Positions 1-7,890 of a stretch of DNA of 35,207 nt are shown here, in pieces. A program made the translations under genes and the position numbers. Under the pieces are notes generated by a model, which saw only the letters and a program-made list of their open reading frames with translations, ran no database searches and was not told the DNA's origin. How positions within the stretch are numbered: the stretch's first letter is position 1; the number at the start of each line of letters is the position of its first letter. The DNA is taken from the NCBI RefSeq assembly GCF_004337695.1, contig NZ_SJXJ01000032.1, positions 491 to 35,697 on the forward strand, read 5' to 3'. The stretch is from Tenacibaculum sp. M341 (lineage in GTDB: Bacteria; Bacteroidota; Bacteroidia; Flavobacteriales; Flavobacteriaceae).

Positions 1-1166
1 ATGTATTTGGAAATGATGTTGTAATACCAACAGATGGAACAATCAGTGTAACTAATGGAACAAATGGAGTAGTTGTAGTAACAGATCCAAATAATACACC
101 AAGTGATCCAAGTGATGATGTTGTGACTTATGAGCCAAATTCAGGGTTTACAGGAACAGATACATTTACTTATACAGTTTGTAACAATGTAACACCAACA
201 CCAAATTGTGATACGGCTACAGTGACAGTAACAGTTGAATCTTCAGGAGCAATAGAAATTCCAGATACAGAAGATGACACAGTCAGTACGAATGAGAACA
301 CCCCAGTTGATGTAGATGTATTCGGAAATGATGTTGTAGTACCAACAGATGGAACAATCAGTGTAACTAATGGAACAAATGGAGTAGTTGTAGTAACAGA
401 TCCAAATAATACACCAAGTGATCCAAGTGATGATGTTATTACTTATGAACCAAATTCAGGGTTTACGGGAACAGACACATTTACTTATACAGTTTGTAAC
501 AATGTAACACCAACACCAAATTGTGATACTTCAACGGTTACGGTAACAGTGGAATCACCTGAAATTCCAGATACAGAGGATGATATCGTTGTAACAATTG
601 AAGAAATCCCAATTGAAATTGATATCTTTGGTAATGATATTGTAGTACCTTCTGATGGAACTATCTCTGTTTCAGATCCTAGTAATGGAGTTGTAGTTGT
701 GACAGATCCAAACAATACACCAGATGATCCGAGTGATGATGTCGTTACATATGAACCGAATGAAGATTTCATAGGAACAGATACATTTACTTATACAGTT
801 TGTAATAATGCATCCCCAGTACCTAATTGTGAAACTTCAACGGTAACAATAACAGTAGAGCCAGAGGATATAACAGTAGTTAATGAGTTTAGTCCAAATG
901 GAGATACAGTGAATGATTATTTAACCATAGCAGGTATAGAGAAATTCCCTAACAATACTGTTGAAATATTTAACAGATGGGGTAACACGGTTTACAAAAT
1001 GTTTGGTTATAGAAATGACGATGCTACTAAGAGATTTGAAGGAGAATCAAATGGAAGAGCAACGATCAAAACATTAGATAAATTACCAGTAGGTACATAT
1101 TATTATGTTATTGATTTAGGAGATGGTAGTGCAGTTAAAACTGGTTGGATATATATTAATAGATAA
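1..1166 (+). CDS. T9SS type B adhesin-like protein, 3' part
   Basis: The reading frame is open from the left window edge (codons in register with position 3), so the 5' end lies outside and the GTG at 123 is only an internal codon. Visible are three tandem units of about 105, 102 and fewer residues, each with a TDPNNTPSDPSDD stretch and a TYEPNSGFTGTDTFTYTVCNN motif, typical of bacterial Ig/cadherin-like repeats (Big_9-like) in surface proteins. The last 85 residues begin VVNEFSPNGDTVNDYL, contain EIFNRWGNTVYK and end GWIYINR. That is the gliding-motility-associated type B C-terminal domain, which targets proteins to the type IX secretion system. The role is probably an extracellular adhesin; the ligand is unknown. 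It is followed after 15 nt by porP/sprF and then an ompA-type gene, the usual partner arrangement for type B cargo. Confidence 0.9.
   Translation, partial: VFGNDVVIPTDGTISVTNGTNGVVVVTDPNNTPSDPSDDVVTYEPNSGFTGTDTFTYTVCNNVTPTPNCDTATVTVTVESSGAIEIPDTEDDTVSTNENTPVDVDVFGNDVVVPTDGTISVTNGTNGVVVVTDPNNTPSDPSDDVITYEPNSGFTGTDTFTYTVCNNVTPTPNCDTSTVTVTVESPEIPDTEDDIVVTIEEIPIEIDIFGNDIVVPSDGTISVSDPSNGVVVVTDPNNTPDDPSDDVVTYEPNEDFIGTDTFTYTVCNNASPVPNCETSTVTITVEPEDITVVNEFSPNGDTVNDYLTIAGIEKFPNNTVEIFNRWGNTVYKMFGYRNDDATKRFEGESNGRATIKTLDKLPVGTYYYVIDLGDGSAVKTGWIYINR
3..860 (+). repeat. Tandem ~315/306-bp repeats in adhesin gene
   Basis: Three direct repeats within the coding region start near 3 (cut by the window edge), 318 and 624. 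The first two are almost identical at the DNA level over about 235 bases (period 315 bp, 105 codons), while the third is diverged (period 306 bp). Both periods are multiples of three, so copy-number change keeps the frame. The DNA similarity of the first two suggests recent duplication or gene conversion, and further copies may lie upstream. Confidence 0.85.
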
Positions 1167-1181
1167 AAGGATAATGTTTGT

Positions 1182-2114
1182 ATGAAATTATTTATAATAA
1201 AAAAAGTACTTTTTATAGTGTTTCTTAGCTGTGTTACAAGTATGTTTTCACAGCAAGATCCGCACTATACACAATATATGTTAAATACAATGTCTGTGAA
1301 CCCTGCTTATGTAGGATCAAAAGGACATTCAGTATTAACAGCATTAGGAAGAACTCAATGGGTTGGACTTAGTGGTGCTCCTGATACACAAACTTTAAGT
1401 TATGATTCTCCAATAGGATATAATGGATTAGGAATAGGTATAAACCTGGTCAATGATAAAATTGGACCTTCACATGAAACATATTTAGATGGTAACTTAT
1501 CCTATACATTAGAAACTGGAGAAGAAGGAAATTTGGCATTTGGACTAAAGTTAGGAGGTAGATTGCTAAACATTGATTGGAGTTTGGGAAGATCTGATAT
1601 TGATGGACCAGATCCTACTTTTGCTCAGAATATTGTAAATAAGTTTTTACCAACTGTGGGGGCAGGTATTTATTATCACGAACCACAATGGTATGTGGGG
1701 TTATCAGTTCCAAACTTTTTAAGACAAGAACATTATGATGGAAATAATGCAGTTGGACAAACAGCAATAGAAAGATTACACTATTTCTTAATAGCGGGTT
1801 ATGTTTTTGATCTTAATGATAATATTAAGTTTAAACCTGCAGGATTAGTAAAATTAGTTTTTGGAGCACCAATATCAATAGATGTATCTGCAAACTTTTT
1901 AATCAACGAAAAGTTTAGATTAGGTGCTGCATGGAGATGGGACGATTCTGTTGCTGCATTATTGGGAGCACAAGTAAGTAAATCATTACATATTGGATAT
2001 GCATATGATTTAACCACATCTAATTATAATGTAGTGAATTCAGGTACCCACGAAGTATTACTTAGATACGAAATTTTTAAAGACGCTAGAATTAGATCCC
2101 CAAGATTTTTTTAA
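1182..2114 (+). CDS. PorP/SprF family type IX secretion outer-membrane protein
   Basis: This is a 310-residue protein with a signal peptide (hydrophobic residues 5-20, cleavage near MFSQ-QDP). It has the family signature QDPHYTQYMLNTMSVNPAYVG, then GLSGAPDTQTLS and alternating beta-strand-like segments expected of an outer-membrane barrel. Family knowledge: SprF of Flavobacterium johnsoniae is needed for secretion of the type B cargo SprB, and PorP-like proteins are often encoded just after the cargo they serve. Here the gene starts 15 nt after a type B cargo gene and ends 3 nt before an OmpA-type gene, so the three probably form one operon. The ATG at 1182 is the obvious start. Specific pairing with the upstream adhesin is inferred from position. 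Confidence 0.92.
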   Translation: MKLFIIKKVLFIVFLSCVTSMFSQQDPHYTQYMLNTMSVNPAYVGSKGHSVLTALGRTQWVGLSGAPDTQTLSYDSPIGYNGLGIGINLVNDKIGPSHETYLDGNLSYTLETGEEGNLAFGLKLGGRLLNIDWSLGRSDIDGPDPTFAQNIVNKFLPTVGAGIYYHEPQWYVGLSVPNFLRQEHYDGNNAVGQTAIERLHYFLIAGYVFDLNDNIKFKPAGLVKLVFGAPISIDVSANFLINEKFRLGAAWRWDDSVAALLGAQVSKSLHIGYAYDLTTSNYNVVNSGTHEVLLRYEIFKDARIRSPRFF

Positions 2115-2117
2115 AGC

Positions 2118-4277
2118 ATGAACCGAATGATAATGCAATCAATGGATAAACTAATAAGATTAATTTTAATTTTTTGCTCGCTTAGTATTTTTTCACAGAG
2201 TAAAAGAGTTGCTGATAGATTTTTTGAAGAATTTGCCTACTATAAATCGGCAAAAATTTATGAAGCTGTTTTTGAAAAAGGAGATACCTCAAAGTACATT
2301 GTTACAAGAATAGGTGATTCTTACTATAATAACTCAAAAACACAGGAAGCGGAAAAATGGTATCAAAAATTAATAGAGGAGTATAAAGAAAAAGATCTTG
2401 ATTACTTATTTAAGTATGCACAGGTACTTAGAAGTAATGGGAATATAAAGAAATCTGATTCTTTATTTATAGTATTAAATAAGGATAAATCTTTCAAAAA
2501 GAAGAAAAAGTATTTAGATAAAAAGAATAATTTACAGAACTTTCTTAACGGAGGTAATAAAAAAATTAATGTAAGAAATTTAAAAACGAATACGCCTTTC
2601 TCTGATTTTGGAGCGTTTCTTTTTGATCATACTTTTTATTATGCTTCATCTGCACCTAAAGGTACAAGAGGAGAGAGAATTTACAGGTGGAATAATCAAC
2701 CTTTTTTAAATATTTACAAGTCTAAAATATATTTAGAACCTGTTCCAGAATCTGAAATTGATACTGTTTTAGAATTAACTAAAAAAGAAATATTACCAGC
2801 ACCAGTGAATACAAAATTCCATGAATCATCAGCAGTGATTACAAAAGATGGAAAGTATATGTACTTTACACGAGTTAATTTTGATGGAAGAAAATTAAGA
2901 AGAGATAAGAAAGAAACAGTAAACTTAAAGATTTACAGGGCTGAGAATGTTAATGGATCGTGGACAGATATTGAAGAATTACCATTTAATAGTGATGATT
3001 ACTCTGTAGGGCACCCTGCTTTGAGTGTTGATGAGAAAACATTGTACTTTGTTTCTAATATGCCTAGTTCTATAGGTAAAACTGATATTTTTAAAGTAGC
3101 TATAACTCCGGAAGGATATGGTGAACCAGAAAATTTAGGAAAATCAGTAAACACAAAAGAAAAAGAAATGTTTCCATTTATATCAGATGAAAATATACTT
3201 TTCTTTTCTTCGGATGGACATAGAGGTTTAGGTCTTTTAGATATTTTTCAAACTAAAATATATAATGACGGAACTTTTAGTAAAGTAGTTAATTTAAATT
3301 TTCCTTTTAATAGTAAGAGAGACGATTTTTCTTTTTATGTAAATAATACCGGAAAGAAAGGTTTCTTTACATCTAATAGATCAAAAGGTAAGGGAGATGA
3401 TGATATTTATAGTTTTTATATTTCTGATTTACCTGAAGATGAAAAATGTTATCAATCAGTAAAAGGTATAGTAACTAACTCAGTTACTAAAAAGCCTATT
3501 CCAAATACAGTTGTAAAGTTAATAGATAAAATTTCAGGAACAGTTATTAATGAGTCTTTAACCAATTCTAAAGGTATATATTCTTTTGAAAAACTAGATT
3601 GTGGTGAGGATAATTTGACCATTTTTACAGAGAAAAAAGACTATAGATCTGCTGTGAGCAAAGATTTCTCTTTAACAAAAGAGAATAAGAAAGAATTTAA
3701 AATAGATTTAGCTTTAGAGCCTTTAATAATTGGAGATCAAATTGTAATTAAACCAATTTATTTTGATTATAATAAATCACACATACGTGAAGACGCACAG
3801 TATGAATTAGAGAATATTGTTTCGGTTATGGATAATCATCCAAGTATGATTATTAAAATAGAATCGCATACTGATAGTAGAGGAAATAAGAATTATAATA
3901 GAAAACTATCAGATAAAAGAGCAAAATCTACAAGAGACTTTATCATTTCTAGAGGAATAGATCCTAGTAGAATAGAGAGTGCTATCGGTTATGGAGAGGA
4001 TCAATTATTAAATCATTGTGATGATGCAAATAGTAAAAAATGTTCTGAAGAAGAGCATCAATTAAATAGGAGATCTTATTTCTACATTGTAAATGGAGAT
4101 AATATAAAAATAGACAATGCCAAACCAAAAGTTATAGATAGAAAAGGTTATAAAGATCAAAAAGCTGTTTTAGAACGATTACGAATGGTAAGAAAGTCTA
4201 GAAAAAAACTTAATAAGGCTTTTTTAAGAAAGAAAAATAAGTGTTACAGTAGTAATAGTGAAAATTGTGATAAATAA
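2118..4277 (+). CDS. OmpA-family protein with TPR, PD40-like propeller and carboxypeptidase-regulatory-like domains
   Basis: Up to 719 residues. In-frame ATGs occur at 2118, 2127, 2133 and 2142; the last gives the neatest signal peptide (MDKLIRLILIFCSLSIFSQ). Domain order: TPR-like helices (about 30-115); PD40/WD40-like propeller segments with repeated YFTR, YFVSN and FFSSDG strands (about 150-435); a carboxypeptidase-regulatory-like beta sandwich beginning CYQSVKGIVTN (about 443-535); an OmpA peptidoglycan-binding domain (about 545-675) with PIYFDYNKSHI, ESHTDSRG and NRRSYF; and a Lys/Arg-rich tail. It is probably an outer-membrane or periplasmic anchor tied to peptidoglycan and working with PorP/SprF in the T9SS or gliding machinery. 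It is the last gene of the three-gene set and ends before a strong terminator. Confidence 0.9.
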   Translation: MNRMIMQSMDKLIRLILIFCSLSIFSQSKRVADRFFEEFAYYKSAKIYEAVFEKGDTSKYIVTRIGDSYYNNSKTQEAEKWYQKLIEEYKEKDLDYLFKYAQVLRSNGNIKKSDSLFIVLNKDKSFKKKKKYLDKKNNLQNFLNGGNKKINVRNLKTNTPFSDFGAFLFDHTFYYASSAPKGTRGERIYRWNNQPFLNIYKSKIYLEPVPESEIDTVLELTKKEILPAPVNTKFHESSAVITKDGKYMYFTRVNFDGRKLRRDKKETVNLKIYRAENVNGSWTDIEELPFNSDDYSVGHPALSVDEKTLYFVSNMPSSIGKTDIFKVAITPEGYGEPENLGKSVNTKEKEMFPFISDENILFFSSDGHRGLGLLDIFQTKIYNDGTFSKVVNLNFPFNSKRDDFSFYVNNTGKKGFFTSNRSKGKGDDDIYSFYISDLPEDEKCYQSVKGIVTNSVTKKPIPNTVVKLIDKISGTVINESLTNSKGIYSFEKLDCGEDNLTIFTEKKDYRSAVSKDFSLTKENKKEFKIDLALEPLIIGDQIVIKPIYFDYNKSHIREDAQYELENIVSVMDNHPSMIIKIESHTDSRGNKNYNRKLSDKRAKSTRDFIISRGIDPSRIESAIGYGEDQLLNHCDDANSKKCSEEEHQLNRRSYFYIVNGDNIKIDNAKPKVIDRKGYKDQKAVLERLRMVRKSRKKLNKAFLRKKNKCYSSNSENCDK

Positions 4278-4290
4278 GCTTAAAACTTAT

Positions 4291-4326
4291 AAAAAAGCCT
4301 CAGGATTTAAATTCTGAGGCTTTTTT
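4291..4326. terminator. Bidirectional intrinsic terminator
   Basis: Hairpin with stem AAAAAAGCCTCAG / CTGAGGCTTTTTT around an AT-rich loop, with A- and T-runs on both sides. It lies between the convergent ompA-type gene and ribB, so it can serve both strands. Confidence 0.9.
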
Positions 4327-4343
4327 ATAAAAAGTATTTTAAT

Positions 4344-5486
4344 TTAAAAGTTCACATAGTCAACTATTTCTAAACCATAGCCGATCATACCAACTCTTTT
4401 TTCTTGTTTACTATTTGAGATTAAACGAAGTTTATGAATGTTTAAATCGTGTAAAATTTGAGCACCAATACCAAAATCTTTGTTATCCATTGTAATTCTT
4501 GGAGCCTTTATTTCACCAGTTTTTTGATTCTCTTTTAAACCTTTTAATCTATTTAATAAGTTTAAAGACTTGTTTTCTTGATTTATAAAAAGAATAGCAC
4601 CACGACCTTCATCATTAATAACTTTAAACATTTTATCTAGCTTTTTATCAGCATCGTTGGTTAAAGTACCTAAAATGTCATTATTAACAAGTGTTGAATT
4701 AATTCTAGTTAAAATAGATTCATTTTTACTCCAAGTACCTCTAGTTAAAGCAATATGAACTTGGTTGTTTGTAGTTTGCTGATAAGCACGTAACCTAAAA
4801 TCACCAAATCGAGTTTGAATAGTAAAATCTTCTTTCTTTTCTATTAAAGAATCATGTTCCATTCTGTAGGCAACTAAATCTTCAATAGAAACGATTTTAA
4901 GATCGAATTTTTTAGCAACTTCTACTAATTGAGGTAGACGCGCCATTGTTCCATCTTCATTCATTATTTCAACAATAACTCCTGCAGGTTGTAATCCAGC
5001 TAAACGAGCAAAATCAATAGCAGCTTCTGTGTGACCAGTTCTTCTTAATACACCACCTTCTTTTGCCTTTAATGGAAAAATATGTCCAGGTCTTGCTAAA
5101 TCAAAAGGTTTAGTATCATTACTAACTAAAGCATTTATGGTTTTAGCTCTGTCTCCGGCAGAAATACCAGTTGTGACTCCATTACCTCTTAAATCTACAG
5201 AAACTGTAAAAGCAGTCTCCATAGGGTCGGTATTGTTATTAACCATCATACCAAGCTCTAAATCCTTACATTTTTTTTCTGTTAAAGGAGTACATATTAA
5301 ACCACGACCGTGAGTTGCCATGAAATTAATCATTTCAGGAGTAGCCATTTCAGCGGCAGCAATAAAATCTCCTTCATTCTCTCTATCTTCATCATCAACA
5401 ACAATGATAACTTTACCATTGCGAATATCATTAATGGCTTCTTGTATTGTGTTTAGTTGTATTTTTGGTTTTGTTTCAGTTGTCAT
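4344..5486 (-). CDS. ribB: 3,4-dihydroxy-2-butanone-4-phosphate synthase with degenerate GTP cyclohydrolase II domain
   Basis: 380 residues. The N-terminal ~205 residues are a complete RibB domain with DDEDRENEGD (acidic Mg2+/ribulose-5-phosphate loop), THGRGLIC, RPGHIFPL and RTGHTEAA; it makes the four-carbon unit of riboflavin. The C-terminal ~170 residues align with GTP cyclohydrolase II (EGRGAILFINQE, FGIGAQIL, GYGLEIV). However, the zinc-binding cysteines of the usual SLRCDCG segment are absent (here GTLTNDADKK), and the usual QEGRxIGL is QENKSLNL. The second domain is therefore probably not a working GTP cyclohydrolase, like the RibBX-type proteins described elsewhere. The start overlaps the stop of the upstream permease gene by 4 nt (ATGA), indicating translational coupling. 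Confidence 0.9.
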   Translation of the reverse strand: MTTETKPKIQLNTIQEAINDIRNGKVIIVVDDEDRENEGDFIAAAEMATPEMINFMATHGRGLICTPLTEKKCKDLELGMMVNNNTDPMETAFTVSVDLRGNGVTTGISAGDRAKTINALVSNDTKPFDLARPGHIFPLKAKEGGVLRRTGHTEAAIDFARLAGLQPAGVIVEIMNEDGTMARLPQLVEVAKKFDLKIVSIEDLVAYRMEHDSLIEKKEDFTIQTRFGDFRLRAYQQTTNNQVHIALTRGTWSKNESILTRINSTLVNNDILGTLTNDADKKLDKMFKVINDEGRGAILFINQENKSLNLLNRLKGLKENQKTGEIKAPRITMDNKDFGIGAQILHDLNIHKLRLISNSKQEKRVGMIGYGLEIVDYVNF

Positions 5487-6937
5487 GAATTTAATTTTTC
5501 ATCTCTCTTAGAGAATATCTTCTTAAAAAAGTTTTTAGGTTTTGCAAAGATACTATTTATATCAAACAAACCTTTATCTTGTGTAGCTCTGGTAGTTAAA
5601 ATAATAGCAAGTGGAAGCATAAAAACAATAGCTAACCAAGAACCAACGATAGCTGATATAGTACTTTCTTCTGCCATGTTTCTACCAAAAGTATTAGTAA
5701 AGTAGTATAAAACATAAATAGAAATTGCTAAAATCATTGGGAATCCCATACCACCTTTTCTAATAATAGAGCCTAAAGGAGCTCCTATAAAAAATAGCAG
5801 TAAACAGGACAAAGAGAAAGCAATTCTATTGTAAAATTCAACGTCATAAAGATTAACTACTTTACGTTTAAACTTGAAAGTGTTTTTATTTGATTTGAAA
5901 TTATTAATTGTTCTATCTAATTTTGAAATAGCTGAATTAACAATTTCTTTTTGAACTTTTATATCGAAGTTATTTAGAATAACAGTGTCAACTTCTTTAT
6001 TAATCAGAGAATCTGGATATTGATATAGTTTATTAGCTTTTGTATTTACATACAAACTTCTTGCTCTAGATTCTACATATTCATCATAAGTTTGCTTTAA
6101 TTTAGGCATAGTATCTTTTAGTTGAGCCAAACTAAGCATGTTAAAGTTGTTCTTATACTTAATTTCATCAAGGTCGCCTTTACTTAAAGCAGATAGATCA
6201 ATGTTTAAAGTGTATTCATCAAAATCGGCATAAGAGGCTTTCATTCTTTTGCGTTCTTTTAATGAAGTTTTATTATTTACATGATGCTCGAAGAAATGAC
6301 CATTAGATAGTTTTAAGGTCATGTATTTACTTCCTTCTTCAGAAATTAATTCTCCATTTTTTGCTGTGATTATTTTATTATTACCTTTTTTAGAAGACAA
6401 ATCATAAATAAGAACATTTTTTAATAAATTTCCTTCTTCACCATATTTTTCATCAAACTTTATTTGATAACCAGGAATATCTCCATTAAAACTACCTGGT
6501 ACTAAAGCTAAGGCAGGTTGTTTCTTTCGAATATTAAGTTTTAAATTAATTTGTTTTAAAATGGCATATGGATATACATAATCTAAAAAAACAAAATTCA
6601 AAGCACTCATAAACAAAGCAAATACAACTAATGGGCGTACCATTCTTTGTAAAGAAATTCCAGCAGATTTAGCAGCTGCAAATTCATACCTTTCAGATAA
6701 ACCACCTAAGGTCATTATTGAAGAAAGTAAAACTCCGATAGGAAGTGCTTGAGGGGCAACAAAAAGAGTTGTATACCACAAGAACTTTAAAATGATTGAC
6801 AAACTTATTCCTTTACCAGCTAAATCGTCAAAAGCAAGCCAAAGAGCTTGCATAACTAGTACAAAAAGAATAATAAAAAAGGTAGCTAAAAAGGGTATTA
6901 AAAAACTCTTTAATATGTATTTGTCCAATGTTTTCAT
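5483..6937 (-). CDS. LptF/LptG (YjgP/YjgQ) family permease
   Basis: 484 residues from the ATG at 6937; a TTG codon just upstream (6940) is also in frame but less likely. Three N-terminal membrane segments (about 10-35, 55-75 and 100-120) carry the family hallmarks TLDKYILKSFL and ERYEFAAAKSAGIS. They are followed by a long periplasmic beta-jellyroll region and three C-terminal membrane segments from about 365. The family forms the membrane part of the LptB2FG ATP-driven LPS exporter; here F cannot be told from G. It lies downstream of a lolA-like gene but separated by a terminator, and overlaps ribB by 4 nt. A TAnnTTTG element sits directly before the start codon. Confidence 0.88.
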   Translation of the reverse strand: MKTLDKYILKSFLIPFLATFFIILFVLVMQALWLAFDDLAGKGISLSIILKFLWYTTLFVAPQALPIGVLLSSIMTLGGLSERYEFAAAKSAGISLQRMVRPLVVFALFMSALNFVFLDYVYPYAILKQINLKLNIRKKQPALALVPGSFNGDIPGYQIKFDEKYGEEGNLLKNVLIYDLSSKKGNNKIITAKNGELISEEGSKYMTLKLSNGHFFEHHVNNKTSLKERKRMKASYADFDEYTLNIDLSALSKGDLDEIKYKNNFNMLSLAQLKDTMPKLKQTYDEYVESRARSLYVNTKANKLYQYPDSLINKEVDTVILNNFDIKVQKEIVNSAISKLDRTINNFKSNKNTFKFKRKVVNLYDVEFYNRIAFSLSCLLLFFIGAPLGSIIRKGGMGFPMILAISIYVLYYFTNTFGRNMAEESTISAIVGSWLAIVFMLPLAIILTTRATQDKGLFDINSIFAKPKNFFKKIFSKRDEKLNS

Positions 6938-6942
6938 CAATG

Positions 6943-6950
6943 CAAAGGTA
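6943..6950 (-). promoter_or_regulatory. Putative -7 promoter element for permease-ribB
   Basis: On the minus strand this reads TACCTTTG, a perfect match to the Bacteroidota -7 consensus TAnnTTTG. It ends only 5 nt before the ATG at 6937, so the transcript would be leaderless or nearly so. I see no convincing -33 TTTG at the expected spacing. Confidence 0.5.
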
Positions 6951-7102
6951 GTAAGCTTATGTGTAAAAATTAAAAAAGTTTTGTTAATAGAAAAATTAGT
7001 TCAAAAAGAGAATGATTTGTGTATTTCTTAATGATTTGAAATGGTAAGAATTTAGAATAGAATATCCCTGTTTTCAGGGGATGGATAGATTAAATTATTA
7101 AA

Positions 7103-7110
7103 TATTTTTG
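7103..7110 (+). promoter_or_regulatory. Putative plus-strand -7 element in the lptG-lolA gap
   Basis: TATTTTTG followed by CCGCC, a perfect TAnnTTTG on the plus strand with no gene downstream in that direction. It would start a short transcript ending at the hairpin at 7166-7198. No clear -33 element is visible. Confidence 0.3.
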
Positions 7111-7165
7111 CCGCCAGTTTAAAGTGTTTTATCAGAAAGTAATTTTAGTTTCCCCCAACATAATT

Positions 7166-7198
7166 AAAAAAGCCTCAACAATTTTGTTGAGGCTTTTT
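7166..7198. terminator. Intrinsic terminator after lolA-like gene
   Basis: A perfect stem AAAAAGCCTCAACA / TGTTGAGGCTTTTT with a 4-nt loop and T-runs on both strands. It lies 20 nt after the stop of the minus-strand lolA-like gene and separates it from the permease-ribB unit. Confidence 0.9.
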
Positions 7199-7218
7199 GA
7201 TTTGATTCTATTTTAGAA

Positions 7219-7872
7219 TTAGTCTATTAAGTATCCTAATTTTTCGTACTTGTTACGATCAAAAGCAAACAAGTTTTCAGAAATAGCTTGATTACTTTTA
7301 AATTTAGTAATGGTAAAAGTAGTTTCAGTACCGTTAGAACCTATTTGAACTAATTTATAAATGTGTTTAGTTTTAGCATCTATTCCTAATTGTACTTTTA
7401 CAATATCAGAATTACTATCGATAGGAGTTAAGTTAACATACTGTACTTTTCTACCGTTATTATTTTTTAAGTTACCCATTTCATAATTATATCCTTCTTT
7501 ATAAAAAGTAAGTAATTTAGAAGGGTAGATAAAACCGTCATCTTCTTCAACATCTCCACTGGTAATTGTAACTTCTTTTTCTTCAGTATTAATTACTACT
7601 AATTTTTTACCATCAAAAACAAAGTTATTACCTAAGTAGTTTAAGTTATATTTTTCTCCAGCTAATGTAATATTTCCTCTAATTGGAGGATCATTGGTAA
7701 TACCAGCTTCTTTATTTACTAAAGTTGAATTAAATCCGATACTCATATTTTCATACGCTCCCATTTTTGTTGAAACCTCATCTAATAAAGATTTTGCTTT
7801 TTGAGATGATGATTGCGCATTGATATGTAGACTTACTAATAATCCTACTAAAAATAATGTTATTTTCTTCAT
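7219..7872 (-). CDS. LolA-like outer-membrane lipoprotein carrier protein
   Basis: 217 residues. It has a clear signal peptide (MKKITLFLVGLLVSLHINA-QSS), then a LolA-type fold: an N-terminal helix AKSLLDEVSTKMGAYENMSIGF and repeated beta strands such as GNITLAGEKYNLNYLGNNFVFDGKKLVV, ending in an FDRNKYEKLGYLID tail. LolA proteins carry lipoproteins across the periplasm; Bacteroidota homologues are divergent, so the exact cargo is inferred. It begins 18 nt after ftsK, hence is co-transcribed with it, and ends before a strong terminator. Length and architecture are normal for the family. Confidence 0.85.
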   Translation of the reverse strand: MKKITLFLVGLLVSLHINAQSSSQKAKSLLDEVSTKMGAYENMSIGFNSTLVNKEAGITNDPPIRGNITLAGEKYNLNYLGNNFVFDGKKLVVINTEEKEVTITSGDVEEDDGFIYPSKLLTFYKEGYNYEMGNLKNNNGRKVQYVNLTPIDSNSDIVKVQLGIDAKTKHIYKLVQIGSNGTETTFTITKFKSNQAISENLFAFDRNKYEKLGYLID

Positions 7873-7890
7873 ATTTACCGTTGTATATTC

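Noticed and set aside
3-860. CRISPR-like array, suggested by regular repeats
   Set aside because: Repeats are 306-315 bp, in frame and protein-coding; no short repeat/spacer structure exists anywhere in the window.
5487-7218. FMN riboswitch ahead of ribB
   Set aside because: ribB overlaps the permease gene, and no RFN-type conserved sequence is seen upstream of either gene.
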